Shown in pieces: positions 28,362 to 38,211 of a stretch of DNA of 64,000 nucleotides. This stretch comes from Streptomyces sp. NBC_01465 (lineage in GTDB: Bacteria > Actinomycetota > Actinomycetes > Streptomycetales > Streptomycetaceae). The stretch covers positions 3,906,001-3,970,000 of the forward strand of contig NZ_CP109467.1 in NCBI RefSeq assembly GCF_036227325.1, given 5' to 3'. Made by a program: the position numbers and the translations under genes. The notes beneath the pieces were generated by a model, which ran no database searches, was not told the DNA's origin, and saw nothing but the letters and a program-made list of their open reading frames with translations. Each line of letters opens with the position of its first letter. Positions within the stretch are counted from its first letter, which is position 1.

Positions 28362-29681
28362 GTGACCGCGACCAACCTCCTCCTCGCCGCCACCGCCCTG
28401 CTCGCCCTCTGCGCGCTCACCGGGTGCGTGTACCGGTGGCCCGGCAGCGGGATCGCGCTCTTTGCCGCCGCCCAGTTGCAGGAGACCGGGCGTACCCACT
28501 CCGCCGCCCTCGTCGACGGTCCCATCGGGCTGATGACCACCGACGTACTGACCCTCGTGCTGCTCGGCGCGACCCTCCTCAACTGGCTGCGCCACCGGCC
28601 CCGTACCCACCCCGCGCTCCTCGCCCTCCTGGCCCTGCTCGCGCTCACCGCGGGGTCGGTGCTGCGCGGGGCCGCGGTCTTCGGCGTACCGCATGCGGGC
28701 AACGAGGCGCGCACCGCCTTTCTGCAGGTGCTGTGCGCGGCCCTGTTCACCGCCACGCTCCCCGACCCGCGCGCCGCCCTGCGCCAACTCGCCCGCGTGT
28801 GGGTCGCCTGCGCCTTCGCGCTCGCCGCGCTGGCCGTCATGTGGTGGGCGCAGGCGGGGATCGGCGCCAGTTCCGGCACCGTCCTCATCGACGGCGAGCT
28901 CCAGGACGCCCGCCCCATGGGCGCCCCCGAGGCGCTGCTGATCGGGCAGGCCGCCGTACTGCTCCTGTACGGCACCCTCGGCCGCCGCGCCCGCCCCCTC
29001 GCCTGGCCGCTGCTCCTGGTCGTCGTGCTCATGCAGCACCGCACCGCCTGGGTCGCGACCGCCGCCATGCTCGCCGTACTGCTGCTCACCCGCCGCGCCG
29101 GCGGCCTCTCGCGACCGCTCCGGCTGCTGTACGCGACCGTGCTCGCCTCCGTCTGCGCCGGGGCCCTCGCGCTGGGTTCGGGCGGTCACGTCACCAGCAG
29201 TCTGGTCGCCTCCGGCGAGGACGCGCACACCCTCGACTGGCGGCTGAGCGGCTGGTCCGCGCTGCTCGGCCAGGCCAGGGACGGCGCCGACTGGCTGCTC
29301 GGACTGCCCTTCGGCAGCGGGTACGCACGGCTGGCGGGCGGCGTGCTGATCACCGTCTCGCCGCACAACTACTACCTCCAGCTGACGCTCCGCATCGGCC
29401 TCGTGGGCCTCGCCGCGTTCCTGCTGCTCTACGCCCTGCTGTGGCGGTCCGCGCCCCGCCTCTCCCCCGACCTGGCCCGGGGGCTGCCGCTGCGCGCGCT
29501 CCTCTGCGGCCAGCTGGTCTTCTGCGCCGCCGACCCCAGCTACCCCGAACAGGCCCTGCTGCTTGGCCTGTTCATCGCCTGCACCCGCCCCGAACGCACC
29601 TCGGACCCGGAGAGCTGCCATGTCCCGCAAAACCGCACTGATCACCGGCATCACCGGCCAGGACGGCTCGTACCTCGCTGA
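28362..29681 (+). CDS. O-antigen ligase/polymerase-like membrane protein (Wzy candidate)
   Basis: A 439-residue protein with about ten to eleven membrane segments and a periplasmic-type loop late in the sequence ([18 protein letters not shown], then [14 protein letters not shown]). That His-Asn-Tyr motif layout is typical of Wzy/WaaL O-antigen polymerase families. It would polymerise lipid-linked repeat units outside the membrane. Start GTG 28362. The 3' end overlaps gmd by 62 bp in another frame, an unusually long same-strand overlap, so the last ~20 residues may be dispensable. Confidence 0.87.
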   Translation: MTATNLLLAATALLALCALTGCVYRWPGSGIALFAAAQLQETGRTHSAALVDGPIGLMTTDVLTLVLLGATLLNWLRHRPRTHPALLALLALLALTAGSVLRGAAVFGVPHAGNEARTAFLQVLCAALFTATLPDPRAALRQLARVWVACAFALAALAVMWWAQAGIGASSGTVLIDGELQDARPMGAPEALLIGQAAVLLLYGTLGRRARPLAWPLLLVVVLMQHRTAWVATAAMLAVLLLTRRAGGLSRPLRLLYATVLASVCAGALALGSGGHVTSSLVASGEDAHTLDWRLSGWSALLGQARDGADWLLGLPFGSGYARLAGGVLITVSPHNYYLQLTLRIGLVGLAAFLLLYALLWRSAPRLSPDLARGLPLRALLCGQLVFCAADPSYPEQALLLGLFIACTRPERTSDPESCHVPQNRTDHRHHRPGRLVPR

Positions 29682-30654
29682 GCTCCTGCTCGCCAAGGGC
29701 TACCTCGTACACGGCCTGATCCGCCGCTCCTCCACCTTCTCCACGACCCGGATCGACCACCTCTACCAGGACCCGCACGAGCCCGACACGCGCCTGCACC
29801 TCCACTACGGAGACCTCGCCGACGGCTCCCGCATCGCCACGCTCCTGGAGCGCATCCAGCCCGACGAGGTCTACCACCTGGCCGCCCAGTCGCACGTCCG
29901 CGTCTCCTTCGACGAGCCCGAATTCACCGGCACCACCACGGGGTTGGGCACCACCCGCCTCCTCGAAGCGATCCGGATGACCGGCCTCCCGTGCCGCTTC
30001 TACCAGGCTTCCAGCTCCGAGATGTACGGCACGACCGCCCCGCCCCAGGACGAGAACACCCCCTTCCACCCGCGCTCCCCGTACGCCGCCGCCAAGCTCT
30101 ACGCGTACTGGATCACCCGCAACTACCGCGAGGCGTACGGCATTCACGCCGTCAACGGCATCCTCTTCAACCACGAGTCCCCCCGCCGCGGCGAGACCTT
30201 CGTGACCCGCAAGATCGCCCGCGCGGCCGCCCGCATCGCCCGCGGCGAGCAGGAGCTGCTGCACCTGGGCAATCTGGAGGCCCGCCGCGACTGGGGGTAC
30301 GCGCCCGAGTACGTGGACGCCATGTGGCGCATGCTCCAGACCTCCACGCCCGACGACTACGTGGTCGCCACCGGCACCAGTTACAGCGTCCGCGACTTCC
30401 TCACCTTCTGCTTCGAGCACGCGGGCCTGGACTGGGAACGCCATGTCCGGTTCGACGAGCGGTACTTGAGGCCCTCCGAGGTCCCCGACCTGATCGGCGA
30501 CCCGGCGAAGGCGGCCCGCGAACTGGACTGGCGCCCCACCGTCCTCACCCCGGAACTCGCCCGCATCATGACGGACGCGGAGCTGGCGGCGAAGGTCCCG
30601 GAGGCGCGCACGCTGCCCGCGCCCGTCGCCCCTGAAGGCAGGCCCGTCCGGTGA
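29620..30654 (+). CDS. gmd: GDP-mannose 4,6-dehydratase
   Basis: A 344-residue SDR with [15 protein letters not shown] at the N-terminus, the DLADGS segment, SSSEMYG (Ser132-Glu134) and Tyr155-x3-Lys159 in [10 protein letters not shown], and [16 protein letters not shown]. This is a full set of Gmd hallmarks. It makes GDP-4-keto-6-deoxy-D-mannose for the fucose synthase at 24879. ATG 29620 has GGAGAG upstream. It couples by GTGA to the next glycosyltransferase. Confidence 0.96.
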   Translation: MSRKTALITGITGQDGSYLAELLLAKGYLVHGLIRRSSTFSTTRIDHLYQDPHEPDTRLHLHYGDLADGSRIATLLERIQPDEVYHLAAQSHVRVSFDEPEFTGTTTGLGTTRLLEAIRMTGLPCRFYQASSSEMYGTTAPPQDENTPFHPRSPYAAAKLYAYWITRNYREAYGIHAVNGILFNHESPRRGETFVTRKIARAAARIARGEQELLHLGNLEARRDWGYAPEYVDAMWRMLQTSTPDDYVVATGTSYSVRDFLTFCFEHAGLDWERHVRFDERYLRPSEVPDLIGDPAKAARELDWRPTVLTPELARIMTDAELAAKVPEARTLPAPVAPEGRPVR

Positions 30655-31742
30655 CCCCGACCGTCCTCCACCTCAGCAACGACCGCACCGAAGGCCCCCA
30701 CCTCAGCTTCGGCCCGGCTTTCGCATCCCTCGCCGCGCAAGGCGCCCTGCACCACGTCCCCGCCGTCCCGCTCGCCCTGCTCCACCAGGGCCGCGAGCAC
30801 GCGCTGCGCGATCTCACCCGGATCGCCGCGGCCACTCGCCCCACCGTGCTCCTGGTCCAGTCGCCGGGCGCCTTCCCCTGGACGCCGCAGGACGTGGCCG
30901 CGCTCGTGCGGGCGGCCGGGTCGCCGTACACCGTGCTGTGGGAGGGCGACGCCTGGGGCGGCCGCAAGCCGCTGCCGCCCGCGACGGCCGCCTGGCTGGC
31001 GCACTGCGACGCGGTGTTCAGCGTCGCGACGGGCGAGCAGGCAACGCTCTTCGCCCGCCACACCTCGGCCCCGGTCCGCTACATCCCGCAGACGGTCCCG
31101 GACCGCCTCCGTACGGACGAGCCCGTGCCGCCGCTGGAATCGGCCGCGTACGACGCCGTGCACATCGGCGGCTCCTACGTCCGCTTCGGGCTCCTGGAGC
31201 GGATCGACGACGCCCTCGACCGCCGCCGCGCGATCACCGCCGTACGACGGCTCCCCGGCGTACGCACGGCGGTGCACGGCGCGGGCTGGCGCGGCCCCGG
31301 CGCGCACGGCCCGCTCCCCTTCGAGCACCAGGTGCGCACCATCCGCACCGCGCGCCTCTCCGTCAACTGGGACCACTTCCGCCGCTACGCCGGTTTCTGC
31401 TCCAACCGTCTCCCGATCAGCCTGTACGCGGGCCGCGTCCACATCACCTCCCGCGTCCTCGACGCCCCCTGGCTGCCGGGCCCGGAGGCAGGCCTACACC
31501 AGGTCGAGACCCCCTCCGAAGTCGCCGACCGCGTACGGGAGTTGCTGTCCTGGGACCCCGCCCTGCTGCATCGCGCCGGCCTCGCCGCACACGACTGGGT
31601 CCGCGACCGCCTCACCAACGAGAACGCCCTGCGCCACATGCTCGGCCCCTCCCTCGGCCTGACCCCGACGGCCGCCGAACCCTGGCGCACCCTCGCCGCC
31701 GCAGAAGCACCCGCACCCCACACCACCGGAGCCCGCGTATGA
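30651..31742 (+). CDS. CgeB-like glycosyltransferase, EPS copy A
   Basis: A 363-residue protein. The N-terminus [18 protein letters not shown], a central [20 protein letters not shown] and C-terminal [20 protein letters not shown] with [12 protein letters not shown] resemble the spore maturation CgeB / Glyco_trans_1_2 type. The C-terminal Rossmann half would bind the nucleotide sugar. It is a clear paralogue of the gene at 35442-36467, which shares most of these phrases. Start GTG 30651 overlaps the gmd stop; its own stop overlaps the next start (ATGA). Confidence 0.82.
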   Translation: MTPTVLHLSNDRTEGPHLSFGPAFASLAAQGALHHVPAVPLALLHQGREHALRDLTRIAAATRPTVLLVQSPGAFPWTPQDVAALVRAAGSPYTVLWEGDAWGGRKPLPPATAAWLAHCDAVFSVATGEQATLFARHTSAPVRYIPQTVPDRLRTDEPVPPLESAAYDAVHIGGSYVRFGLLERIDDALDRRRAITAVRRLPGVRTAVHGAGWRGPGAHGPLPFEHQVRTIRTARLSVNWDHFRRYAGFCSNRLPISLYAGRVHITSRVLDAPWLPGPEAGLHQVETPSEVADRVRELLSWDPALLHRAGLAAHDWVRDRLTNENALRHMLGPSLGLTPTAAEPWRTLAAAEAPAPHTTGARV

Positions 31743-32611
31743 CCGCCAAGAACCTGCTGCGCGCCGCCCGCGACCTGACGATGCGCTCCCGCACCGTGCA
31801 GCGCGCCGTACGCGCCGGGACCACCAGCGGCTGGCTCCCCGAGCGGATCTGGCAGCATCTGCGGCCCAGCGGGGTCTGGACCCTGCACGCCCCCGACCGC
31901 AGCGAGTTCCGCTACCACTGCGGGGCCGAAGACGTCCTGGCCGGGCCCGTCGTCTGGACCGATCTGCGCGAATGGGAGGAGGCCACTCACCCGCTCTTCT
32001 ACCAACTGGCAGGCAGGGCAAGGGGTTTCCTGGACGCAGGCGCCTTCGCCGGCCTCTACACGCTGCTCGCCTGCCGCGCCAACCCCGCCCTGCACGCGGT
32101 CGCCGTCGAGCCCAACCCTGCGGCGGCCCGCCTGCTGCACCGCAATCTCGACGTCAACGGGTACGGCCCCCGGGTCAGCGTCGTCGCCAAGGCCCTCTCC
32201 GACACCCCGGGGCGGGCGCGCCTCGCCGTCCCCGAGCGCATCACCACCGCCTCGCTGCGCGCCTCGACGCAGGGGCAGCACGCGTTCGACGTGGAGGTCA
32301 CCACGGCGGACGACGCCGTCGGCGACCGCCCCATCGACCTGGTGAAGATCGACGTCGAGGGGCTGGAGCCCGAGGTGCTGCAGGGCATGGCCCGCACCCT
32401 CCGCACCCACCGGCCCACGGTCATCGCCGAGTGCCTCGACCGGCCCGCACTGGACCGGCTGCGCGCGGCGGCAGCACCGTACGGCTACACGTATGTCCAC
32501 CATCTCGCCCCCGGCGGACCCGTGTTGGTGGACCCGGGCTTCACCCCGCCCCGCCGCCACCAGAACTTCCTGCTCACCCCGGCCCCCTTCGCCCCTTTCG
32601 GCCCTTCGTGA
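31739..32611 (+). CDS. FkbM-family methyltransferase (EPS copy 2)
   Basis: A 290-residue protein with SAM motif GFLDAGAFAGLYTLLA, VAVEPNPAAARLL and DLVKIDVEGLEPEVLQGM. It aligns closely with the gene at 23568 along its whole length, the two sharing phrases such as VVWTDLR and LVKIDVEGLEPEVL, so the pair looks like a recent duplication. It probably methylates a sugar of the exported glycan. It is embedded between a glycosyltransferase and the flippase gene with 4-bp overlaps on both sides, so it is certainly part of the operon. Confidence 0.91.
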   Translation: MTAKNLLRAARDLTMRSRTVQRAVRAGTTSGWLPERIWQHLRPSGVWTLHAPDRSEFRYHCGAEDVLAGPVVWTDLREWEEATHPLFYQLAGRARGFLDAGAFAGLYTLLACRANPALHAVAVEPNPAAARLLHRNLDVNGYGPRVSVVAKALSDTPGRARLAVPERITTASLRASTQGQHAFDVEVTTADDAVGDRPIDLVKIDVEGLEPEVLQGMARTLRTHRPTVIAECLDRPALDRLRAAAAPYGYTYVHHLAPGGPVLVDPGFTPPRRHQNFLLTPAPFAPFGPS

Positions 32612-34080
32612 CCACCGCCCGCCGGGCCGCCGCAGCCCTGGGGTGGAACTACGGCGGGGCCGCCGCCTCCGTCGTCCTCCAACTCGGCTACACCGCCTGG
32701 ACTGCGCGCACGGCGGCACACGGCGACTTCGGCCAGTACGCGATCGCCCTCACCCTGGCCCAGCTGCTCGGCCTGTTCGCCACGGCGGGGCTCGCCACCT
32801 GCGTCCTGCGGGCCGAACGCCTGACGCGGGCGCTGCTCAGGGCCACGCTCGGGCTGGGCCTGGCGACGGGGACGGCGTGCTGCCTGCTGCTGATGGCGCT
32901 GGCCCCGCTCGGATCCGACCTCTGGAACATGCCCCAACTGACGGACACCCTCCGCCTGTTGGGCCTGCAATACCTCGTACTCCCGGCGGGCAGCGTGCTC
33001 CTGTCCGCGTTGCGCCGGGCCGGCGACCACCGGTACGCGGTGGGCGCGGAGCTCGCCGGACAGGTGGTGGGCTGCGCGGCATCGGCGGCCTGCCTGCTGC
33101 GCTCCGGCTCCCCCCTGGCCCTCGCCCTGTCCGCACCGGTCGCCGCGCTCGCCACCCTCCTGTTCGCCGCGCTGCCCGCCCACCGCCTCCCGCTCCCGGC
33201 GGGCGAGAAACCCGCGGCGTCCTCGCTCGTCGGCCTCTCCGGCTTCCTCAGCGGCTTCGCCCTGCTGCGTTCGGCGGCGGGCAGCGCCCCGCTGTGGACG
33301 GCGGGCCTCGTGCTCGGCCCCGCCGCGGCAGGTCTCTACTCGCGGGCCCAGCTGCTCTGCGACGTACCGCTCAACTTCGTCGTACGAGGCCTCAACCAGG
33401 CCGCCGTCCCGGTCTTCGCCCAGCACCAGGAGGAGAACCGCCCCCTGGCCCGCCCCGCCCAGTACCTCCTCTGCGCGGCCTCCGCAGGCCTGCTCGCCTT
33501 CGGCGCACTGGCCGGGGCCGGACCCGCCCTGCTGAGCCTGCTGCTCGGCCCGGGCTGGCAGGACGCGGCCGCCCTGGTCCCGGCGCTCGCCCTGTGCGCC
33601 GCGCTCCAACTCCTCTACGCGGCAGGCTGCTCCCTGGACCTGGCGCGCGGCGCCCGCAGAGACCTGGTCCGCACCCAGCTCGTCCTCATCGCCACCACGG
33701 CGGCCGCCCTGGCGCTGGCGGCCCGCCACCCCGACCCCGTACTGATCACGACGGCAGCCTCGGCAGGCCTGGCCGCAGGCCACGGGGTGCAGCTGCTCTC
33801 CTGGCACCGGCAGCACACGCTGGACGCCGCCGCAGTACTCCGCGCCCACCTGGCACACGGAGCAGCAGGCACCGCGCTGACGGCGGCCGGACTCTGGGGC
33901 GGAGGCGCGAACCACTCGCTCCCGGGCGCGCTCCTGGCCATGGCACCGGTACTCCTGGCGGGCCTGCTCCTGCGCGACCGCCTCCCCGCGTACCGCGCGG
34001 CGGCCGGCCTGGGCCTCCTCAAGCGCACGCCCACGCCGGCAGCCACGACGGCCCCGCCCGCACTCGCACCCCGCCCCTGA
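32608..34080 (+). CDS. Polysaccharide flippase (Wzx/MATE-like membrane protein)
   Basis: A 490-residue protein with about 12-14 membrane spans, beginning with the amphipathic segment ALGWNYGGAAASVVLQLGYT that is usual for polysaccharide transporters. The middle contains ALYSRAQ-like AAGLYSRAQLLCDVPLNFVVRGL, typical of Wzx/PST proteins. It would flip the undecaprenyl-linked repeat unit to the outer leaflet. GTG 32608 overlaps the preceding stop. The stop CCCTGA at its end forms the first member of a set of repeated sequences preceding the next gene. Confidence 0.9.
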   Translation: MTTARRAAAALGWNYGGAAASVVLQLGYTAWTARTAAHGDFGQYAIALTLAQLLGLFATAGLATCVLRAERLTRALLRATLGLGLATGTACCLLLMALAPLGSDLWNMPQLTDTLRLLGLQYLVLPAGSVLLSALRRAGDHRYAVGAELAGQVVGCAASAACLLRSGSPLALALSAPVAALATLLFAALPAHRLPLPAGEKPAASSLVGLSGFLSGFALLRSAAGSAPLWTAGLVLGPAAAGLYSRAQLLCDVPLNFVVRGLNQAAVPVFAQHQEENRPLARPAQYLLCAASAGLLAFGALAGAGPALLSLLLGPGWQDAAALVPALALCAALQLLYAAGCSLDLARGARRDLVRTQLVLIATTAAALALAARHPDPVLITTAASAGLAAGHGVQLLSWHRQHTLDAAAVLRAHLAHGAAGTALTAAGLWGGGANHSLPGALLAMAPVLLAGLLLRDRLPAYRAAAGLGLLKRTPTPAATTAPPALAPRP

Positions 34081-34285
34081 AGGACACCGCCGCATGCACA
34101 TCGGCCTCGCAGACCCGGTCGCCCTGGCGCCGCGCTTCACCTCCCCACGTGCACCCCCACCGCATCCCTGAGGGACACCGCCCCGTACATGTCGGCCTCC
34201 AAGGTCCCGTCCACCCGGCCCCGTACTCCACCGCCCACCCCTGAAGGGCGCCGCCCCGTGCACATCGGCCTCGCAGGCCCCGTCG
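34075..34285 (+). repeat. Three imperfect tandem copies of a stop-to-start region
   Basis: Copies begin with CCCTGA at 34075, 34166 and 34238. Each continues through (A/G)GG(A/C)(C/G)(A/G)CCGCC into a start-like codon and the coding start MHIGLA-type sequence: ATG 34094, GTA 34185, GTG 34258. Only the third leads into the long glycosyltransferase. The first opens a 25-codon frame ending at the CCCTGA of copy two. Confidence 0.75.
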
Positions 34286-35445
34286 ATCTGGCCCCCCTCG
34301 CCCCGTACTTCGCCTCCCCGCTCCCCCCGGTCCACAGCGGCCCCTCCACCGGCTGGCTGGCCCGGACCTGGCGCGAGCAGGGGCATCGCGTCACCGTGTA
34401 CGCGCTCAGCAGCGAGATCACCGAGCCCCAGCTCCACGAGGGCGACGGCGTACGCCTCACCATCGCCCCCCAGCGCCCGCGCGCCCGCGACCGCGCCCTC
34501 GACCTCTTCCGCGCCGAACGCCACGCCCTCACCGAGGCCATGCGCGCCCACCCCGCCGACCTCATCAGCGCCCACTGGACCTACGAGTTCGCGCTCGCCG
34601 CGATCGCCTCCGGCCTCCCCGCCTACGTCACGGCCCGCGACACGCCCCTCCGCTACGCCTGGGAGATGCGCTCCGCCTACCGCTGGCTGCGCCACTCCAT
34701 GGCGCTCCCCGCAGTCCACAAGGCAACAGCGGTCAGCGCCAACAGCCCCTACACAGCAACCCACTTGAGGCGCTGCCTCGCAGCCCGCCGCCCCATCGAA
34801 GTCATCCCCAACGCGGTCCGCACCGACCACCTCCCCACCACCACCGCACCCCCCGCAGGCAACACCCCGGTCTTCGCCACCGCCTCCCAGGGCTGGGGCC
34901 GCCTCAAGAACACCACCGCAGCACTCCGAGCCTTCGCCCTCGTACGCAACCGACTCCCGCACGCCCGCCTGCTGATGCTCGGCGCAGGCCACGGCCCCGA
35001 CGGCCCCGCCCACACCTGGGCCACCACCCACAACCTCGCCACCAACGTCGAGTTCGCAGGCCAGGTCCCCCACGCCGACATGCTGAACCGCCTCGCCGCC
35101 GAGGCGCACGCCCTCATCCACCCGTCCCGCGTGGAGTCCTTCTCCATGATCTGCGCCGAGGCCATGGGCATGGGCATCCCGGTCGTCGCCGGACACCGCA
35201 GCGGCGCGGTGCCGTGGGTCGTCGGGGACGCGGGGCTCCTCGTCGACATCGACCGCCCAAAGCACATCGCCGAAGCGATGCTCAGCCTCGCCCAACACCC
35301 CACCATGCGCGCCGACTTGGGCTCGGCGGGCCGCGCCCGCACCCGCCGCGACTTCTCCATGACCGACGTCGCCGACGCCTACATCCGCTGGTTCCGCGCC
35401 GGCCCGCCCAACCCCGTACGAACACCAGGAGCACTCCCCCGATGA
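34258..35445 (+). CDS. GT4-family (GT-B fold) glycosyltransferase
   Basis: A 395-residue protein. The N-terminal acceptor domain has HSGPSTGWLARTWREQGHRVTV, and the C-terminal donor domain has HPSRVESFSMICAEAMGMGIPVVA, the E-x7-E retaining GT4 signature. GTG 34258 is preferred because MHIGLAGPVDL is a natural GT-B beginning. An in-frame ATG at 34189 would add 23 residues that read through a degenerate copy of this very start region. It likely adds a sugar of the repeat unit. Its stop overlaps the next start (ATGA). Confidence 0.9.
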   Translation: MHIGLAGPVDLAPLAPYFASPLPPVHSGPSTGWLARTWREQGHRVTVYALSSEITEPQLHEGDGVRLTIAPQRPRARDRALDLFRAERHALTEAMRAHPADLISAHWTYEFALAAIASGLPAYVTARDTPLRYAWEMRSAYRWLRHSMALPAVHKATAVSANSPYTATHLRRCLAARRPIEVIPNAVRTDHLPTTTAPPAGNTPVFATASQGWGRLKNTTAALRAFALVRNRLPHARLLMLGAGHGPDGPAHTWATTHNLATNVEFAGQVPHADMLNRLAAEAHALIHPSRVESFSMICAEAMGMGIPVVAGHRSGAVPWVVGDAGLLVDIDRPKHIAEAMLSLAQHPTMRADLGSAGRARTRRDFSMTDVADAYIRWFRAGPPNPVRTPGALPR

Positions 35446-36467
35446 GCGACGCCCCCCTCGTCCTGCACATCAGCAACGAGACCGCCCCCGCCGGCCCGTA
35501 CACCCGCTTCGCCCGCGCCTTCACGGCCCTCGCCGACCAGGGCCTGATCCGGTACGAGTGCGTCGTCCCCGCCGCCGGGGACCGCCTGCCCCAGCACGAA
35601 CAGCCCGACCTCCTCTTCGTCCAGTCGCCCCAGGCCTACGCCTGGACCCGCCGCGAGATCCTCGACTGGCTCTGGGCGGCGGGCACCCCGCCCCTCGTCG
35701 TCTGGGAGGGCGACGCCTGGGGCGGCATCACCAAGCCGCTCCGCGAGCGCAACCTGGCCTGGATGCGGTGCGCGGACGAGGTGTTCAGCGTGGCGATGGG
35801 CGCGCAGGCGGCGCTCCTGCGAAGGGCCTGCAAACGCCCCGTCCGCTACGTACCGCACGTAGCGCCCCTGCACTTCCTCGACGCCACCCCGGCGGACCCC
35901 ACCGACGCCATCACCATGGTCGGCAAGCGCCTCACGTACTTCGGTGTCGAGCTGATCCCCGACGACCGTCAACGCGCCGTACTCATCAGCGAGTTGACCC
36001 GCGTCGCCGCCGACCGTCTCGCCGTCTACGGCAAAGGCTGGCGCGGCCCCCGCGCCCGCGGCCCCGTCCCCTTCAACGACCAGCTCAACGTCATGCAGCG
36101 TTCCCTCATCACCGTCGGCTGGGACCGCTACCGCTCCCACCCCGGCTACTTCTCCGACCGCCTCCCCATCGCCCTGTGCGCGGGCCGCGTCCACGTCACC
36201 TCGCGCCAGCCGGGCCTCGACTGGCTCCCGGGCCCGGACCACGGCCTCTACCTCGTGAACACCCCCCGCGAGGCGGCAGCGCAGGTACGGGAGCTCCTCG
36301 CCGAGGACCCCTCCCACCTCATCTCCAGGGCAAGCGCCCTGAACACCTGGGCCCGCACCCACCTCACCGAGACCCAGGCGCTCCTCCACATGCTCGGCGA
36401 CCACCTCCCGCTCCCCGCAGCACCCGCCGACCCCTGGGAGTCCTTCGCCGCCCTCAGTTCGTCGTGA
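35442..36467 (+). CDS. CgeB-like glycosyltransferase, EPS copy B
   Basis: A 341-residue paralogue of the gene at 30651. Shared phrases are [66 protein letters not shown] and WLPGPDHGL. It would transfer a sugar in polysaccharide assembly. The start ATG 35442 has AGGAG ten bases upstream and overlaps the previous stop. It closes the rightward run; its 3' end overlaps the convergent DUF4012 gene by 14 bp. Confidence 0.83.
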   Translation: MSDAPLVLHISNETAPAGPYTRFARAFTALADQGLIRYECVVPAAGDRLPQHEQPDLLFVQSPQAYAWTRREILDWLWAAGTPPLVVWEGDAWGGITKPLRERNLAWMRCADEVFSVAMGAQAALLRRACKRPVRYVPHVAPLHFLDATPADPTDAITMVGKRLTYFGVELIPDDRQRAVLISELTRVAADRLAVYGKGWRGPRARGPVPFNDQLNVMQRSLITVGWDRYRSHPGYFSDRLPIALCAGRVHVTSRQPGLDWLPGPDHGLYLVNTPREAAAQVRELLAEDPSHLISRASALNTWARTHLTETQALLHMLGDHLPLPAAPADPWESFAALSSS

Positions 36468-38211
36468 CCGTCACTCGCGACGGCCGCACCAACGGCTGCT
36501 CCAGCACCTCGGGCGCCCCGACCCCCGGCTCGCTCAGCCCGAGCGTGAGCACCCGGTCGCGGCCCGCGGCCAGTTCCACATCCACGGTGTAGACGGGGTG
36601 ACCGCGCTCGACGGACGTCTCGATCCCGACCGGCCGCCCGTCCAGCGTCGCGCTCTCCAGCCGGGCGCCGTGCGTCGCGTAGTACGAGAGCAGCACCCGG
36701 TTGTCGCCCGGCCGCGACCGGGGACCGTGGGTGTCGCCCCGGTAGGTGACGTACGGCGGCAGGCCCGCGCGCGGCGCCCGGTTGGTCAGCGTGACCGTGA
36801 CGTCGACGGGGCGGCGGCCGTCCTGGCCCGTGGGGCCGCCGTGCCAGGTCAGGGAGCGGTCCAGGTAGTAGTCGAGCTTCCCGGCGGCAGCGTTGTTGAC
36901 CACCGCGCCGGCGTACGGTCCCGGGCCCGAAGGCACCGAACCCGCAGCGCCCAGCCGCTCCAGTTCCCGCTGCATCTGCGGGTGCGCGCTCCAGAGCAGC
37001 AGCCGACGGCCGTCGACCGACGAGGCCAGCGCGTCGATCCCGGCCGGGGTCAGGAGGGACTTCTCGTGGGCGGTGATCCGGGCCGCGGCCGCGCGCCCGA
37101 CGTCCAGGAAGAAGCGTTTGCGGGCGGGCGTCGAGGTGTAGCGGGCGTAGGCGGTGCGCTGGGTGAGCGCGACCGCGTTGCGTGCGTCGAGGCGTTCGCC
37201 GTCCGGGAGTTGGGCGGGTCCGGTGACGGCGAGCACCGAGGCGAGGACCTGCGGGTCGAGCGCGATCACGCCGTCGACCTGCTGGCCCGCGTAACTGCGC
37301 CACATCCCGGCCCAGATCCGGGCGACGGAAGGGAAGTCGGGGCTCATCCCACTGTTGCCGACCAACTCGGTCGTGCCGAAGCGGTCGTAGCGGGCGTGGT
37401 AGTCGCGGCCGAGCGCCCGTACGGTCGCAGGGTCGGCCTTGATGCCGTCGATCTCCGTGTTGGAGACGAAGCGGTCGAAGTGCGGCCGGCCCTTGTCCAT
37501 CCTGATCAGCGCGAACGCCCCCGGCAGTCCGCCGCTGCCGCGCGATTCGGCGCCGCTCTGGAAGACGGCGAGATAGCGGCGGGGGCCCGCGTGCATCCCC
37601 CCGAGGTCCGGCGCGAACCGGGCCGCCGTGGCCGCTGCCCCCAGCGCTCGGGGCAGCGGGCTGAGCAGGGTGTCGAGGCGGGTCCTGGCGTTGTCGGCCG
37701 TACTGGACCAGGTCTCGGCGGGGAGGGCTTCCGCGCGGGCGTGGGCGCGGCGGGCGGCGGCCTCGGCGCGCAGGAGCATGGGGGCGGCGTTGCGCGCGCC
37801 CTCGGGGCCGGCCGCCTTGAGCGTACGGAAAGTGCTGATCCCCGGGACGACGGCGTCGCGCGTCAGGGAGTCCGCGATGGACGCCGTCTCCCTGAGGACG
37901 AGGAGCGGGGCCCCGGCCTTGGGGATCCGGGTGACCGGCCACCACAGCGGGCCCGTGGTGAGCCGGTGGGCGCGGGCCGCGTCGGCGGCCGCCCGGTCCA
38001 CCGCCTGTTCGGCGGCGGCCGGGTCGCCCGTGCGCAGGGCTGTACGTACTGTCTTGAACTCGGCCTCGGCGGACGCCAGTTCACCGCGGGCGAGCAGTGC
38101 GCTCACCAGCAGCCAGGACCAGCAGCCCGCCATGACCAGTGCACCGCCCACCCACAGCAGGCGGCGCCCGCTACGACTCCGAGCCACCGTCGCGCCGGGT
38201 GCGGCGAGCAC
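36454..38211 (-). CDS. DUF4012 membrane-anchored extracellular protein
   Basis: About 585 residues with one N-terminal membrane span (about 18-42) and a large outside domain. The DUF4012 core is visible: RRYLAVFQSGAESRGSGGLPGAFALIRMDKG, NTEIDGIKADP and VDGVIALDPQVLASVLAVTGP. The family is common in actinobacterial surface polysaccharide loci, but its activity is not established. GTG 38211 gives a 41-bp overlap with the upstream gene; GTG 38187 (start at VARSRSG) is a good alternative with a shorter overlap. It is cotranscribed with the LAKTG protein. Confidence 0.88.
   Translation of the reverse strand: MLAAPGATVARSRSGRRLLWVGGALVMAGCWSWLLVSALLARGELASAEAEFKTVRTALRTGDPAAAEQAVDRAAADAARAHRLTTGPLWWPVTRIPKAGAPLLVLRETASIADSLTRDAVVPGISTFRTLKAAGPEGARNAAPMLLRAEAAARRAHARAEALPAETWSSTADNARTRLDTLLSPLPRALGAAATAARFAPDLGGMHAGPRRYLAVFQSGAESRGSGGLPGAFALIRMDKGRPHFDRFVSNTEIDGIKADPATVRALGRDYHARYDRFGTTELVGNSGMSPDFPSVARIWAGMWRSYAGQQVDGVIALDPQVLASVLAVTGPAQLPDGERLDARNAVALTQRTAYARYTSTPARKRFFLDVGRAAAARITAHEKSLLTPAGIDALASSVDGRRLLLWSAHPQMQRELERLGAAGSVPSGPGPYAGAVVNNAAAGKLDYYLDRSLTWHGGPTGQDGRRPVDVTVTLTNRAPRAGLPPYVTYRGDTHGPRSRPGDNRVLLSYYATHGARLESATLDGRPVGIETSVERGHPVYTVDVELAAGRDRVLTLGLSEPGVGAPEVLEQPLVRPSRVTVTTN

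Noticed and set aside
34189..34257. Upstream ATG start for the GT4 glycosyltransferase
   Set aside because: The added 23 residues are Pro/Arg-rich and translate a degenerate copy of the gene's own start region; GTG 34258 gives the normal GT-B beginning.
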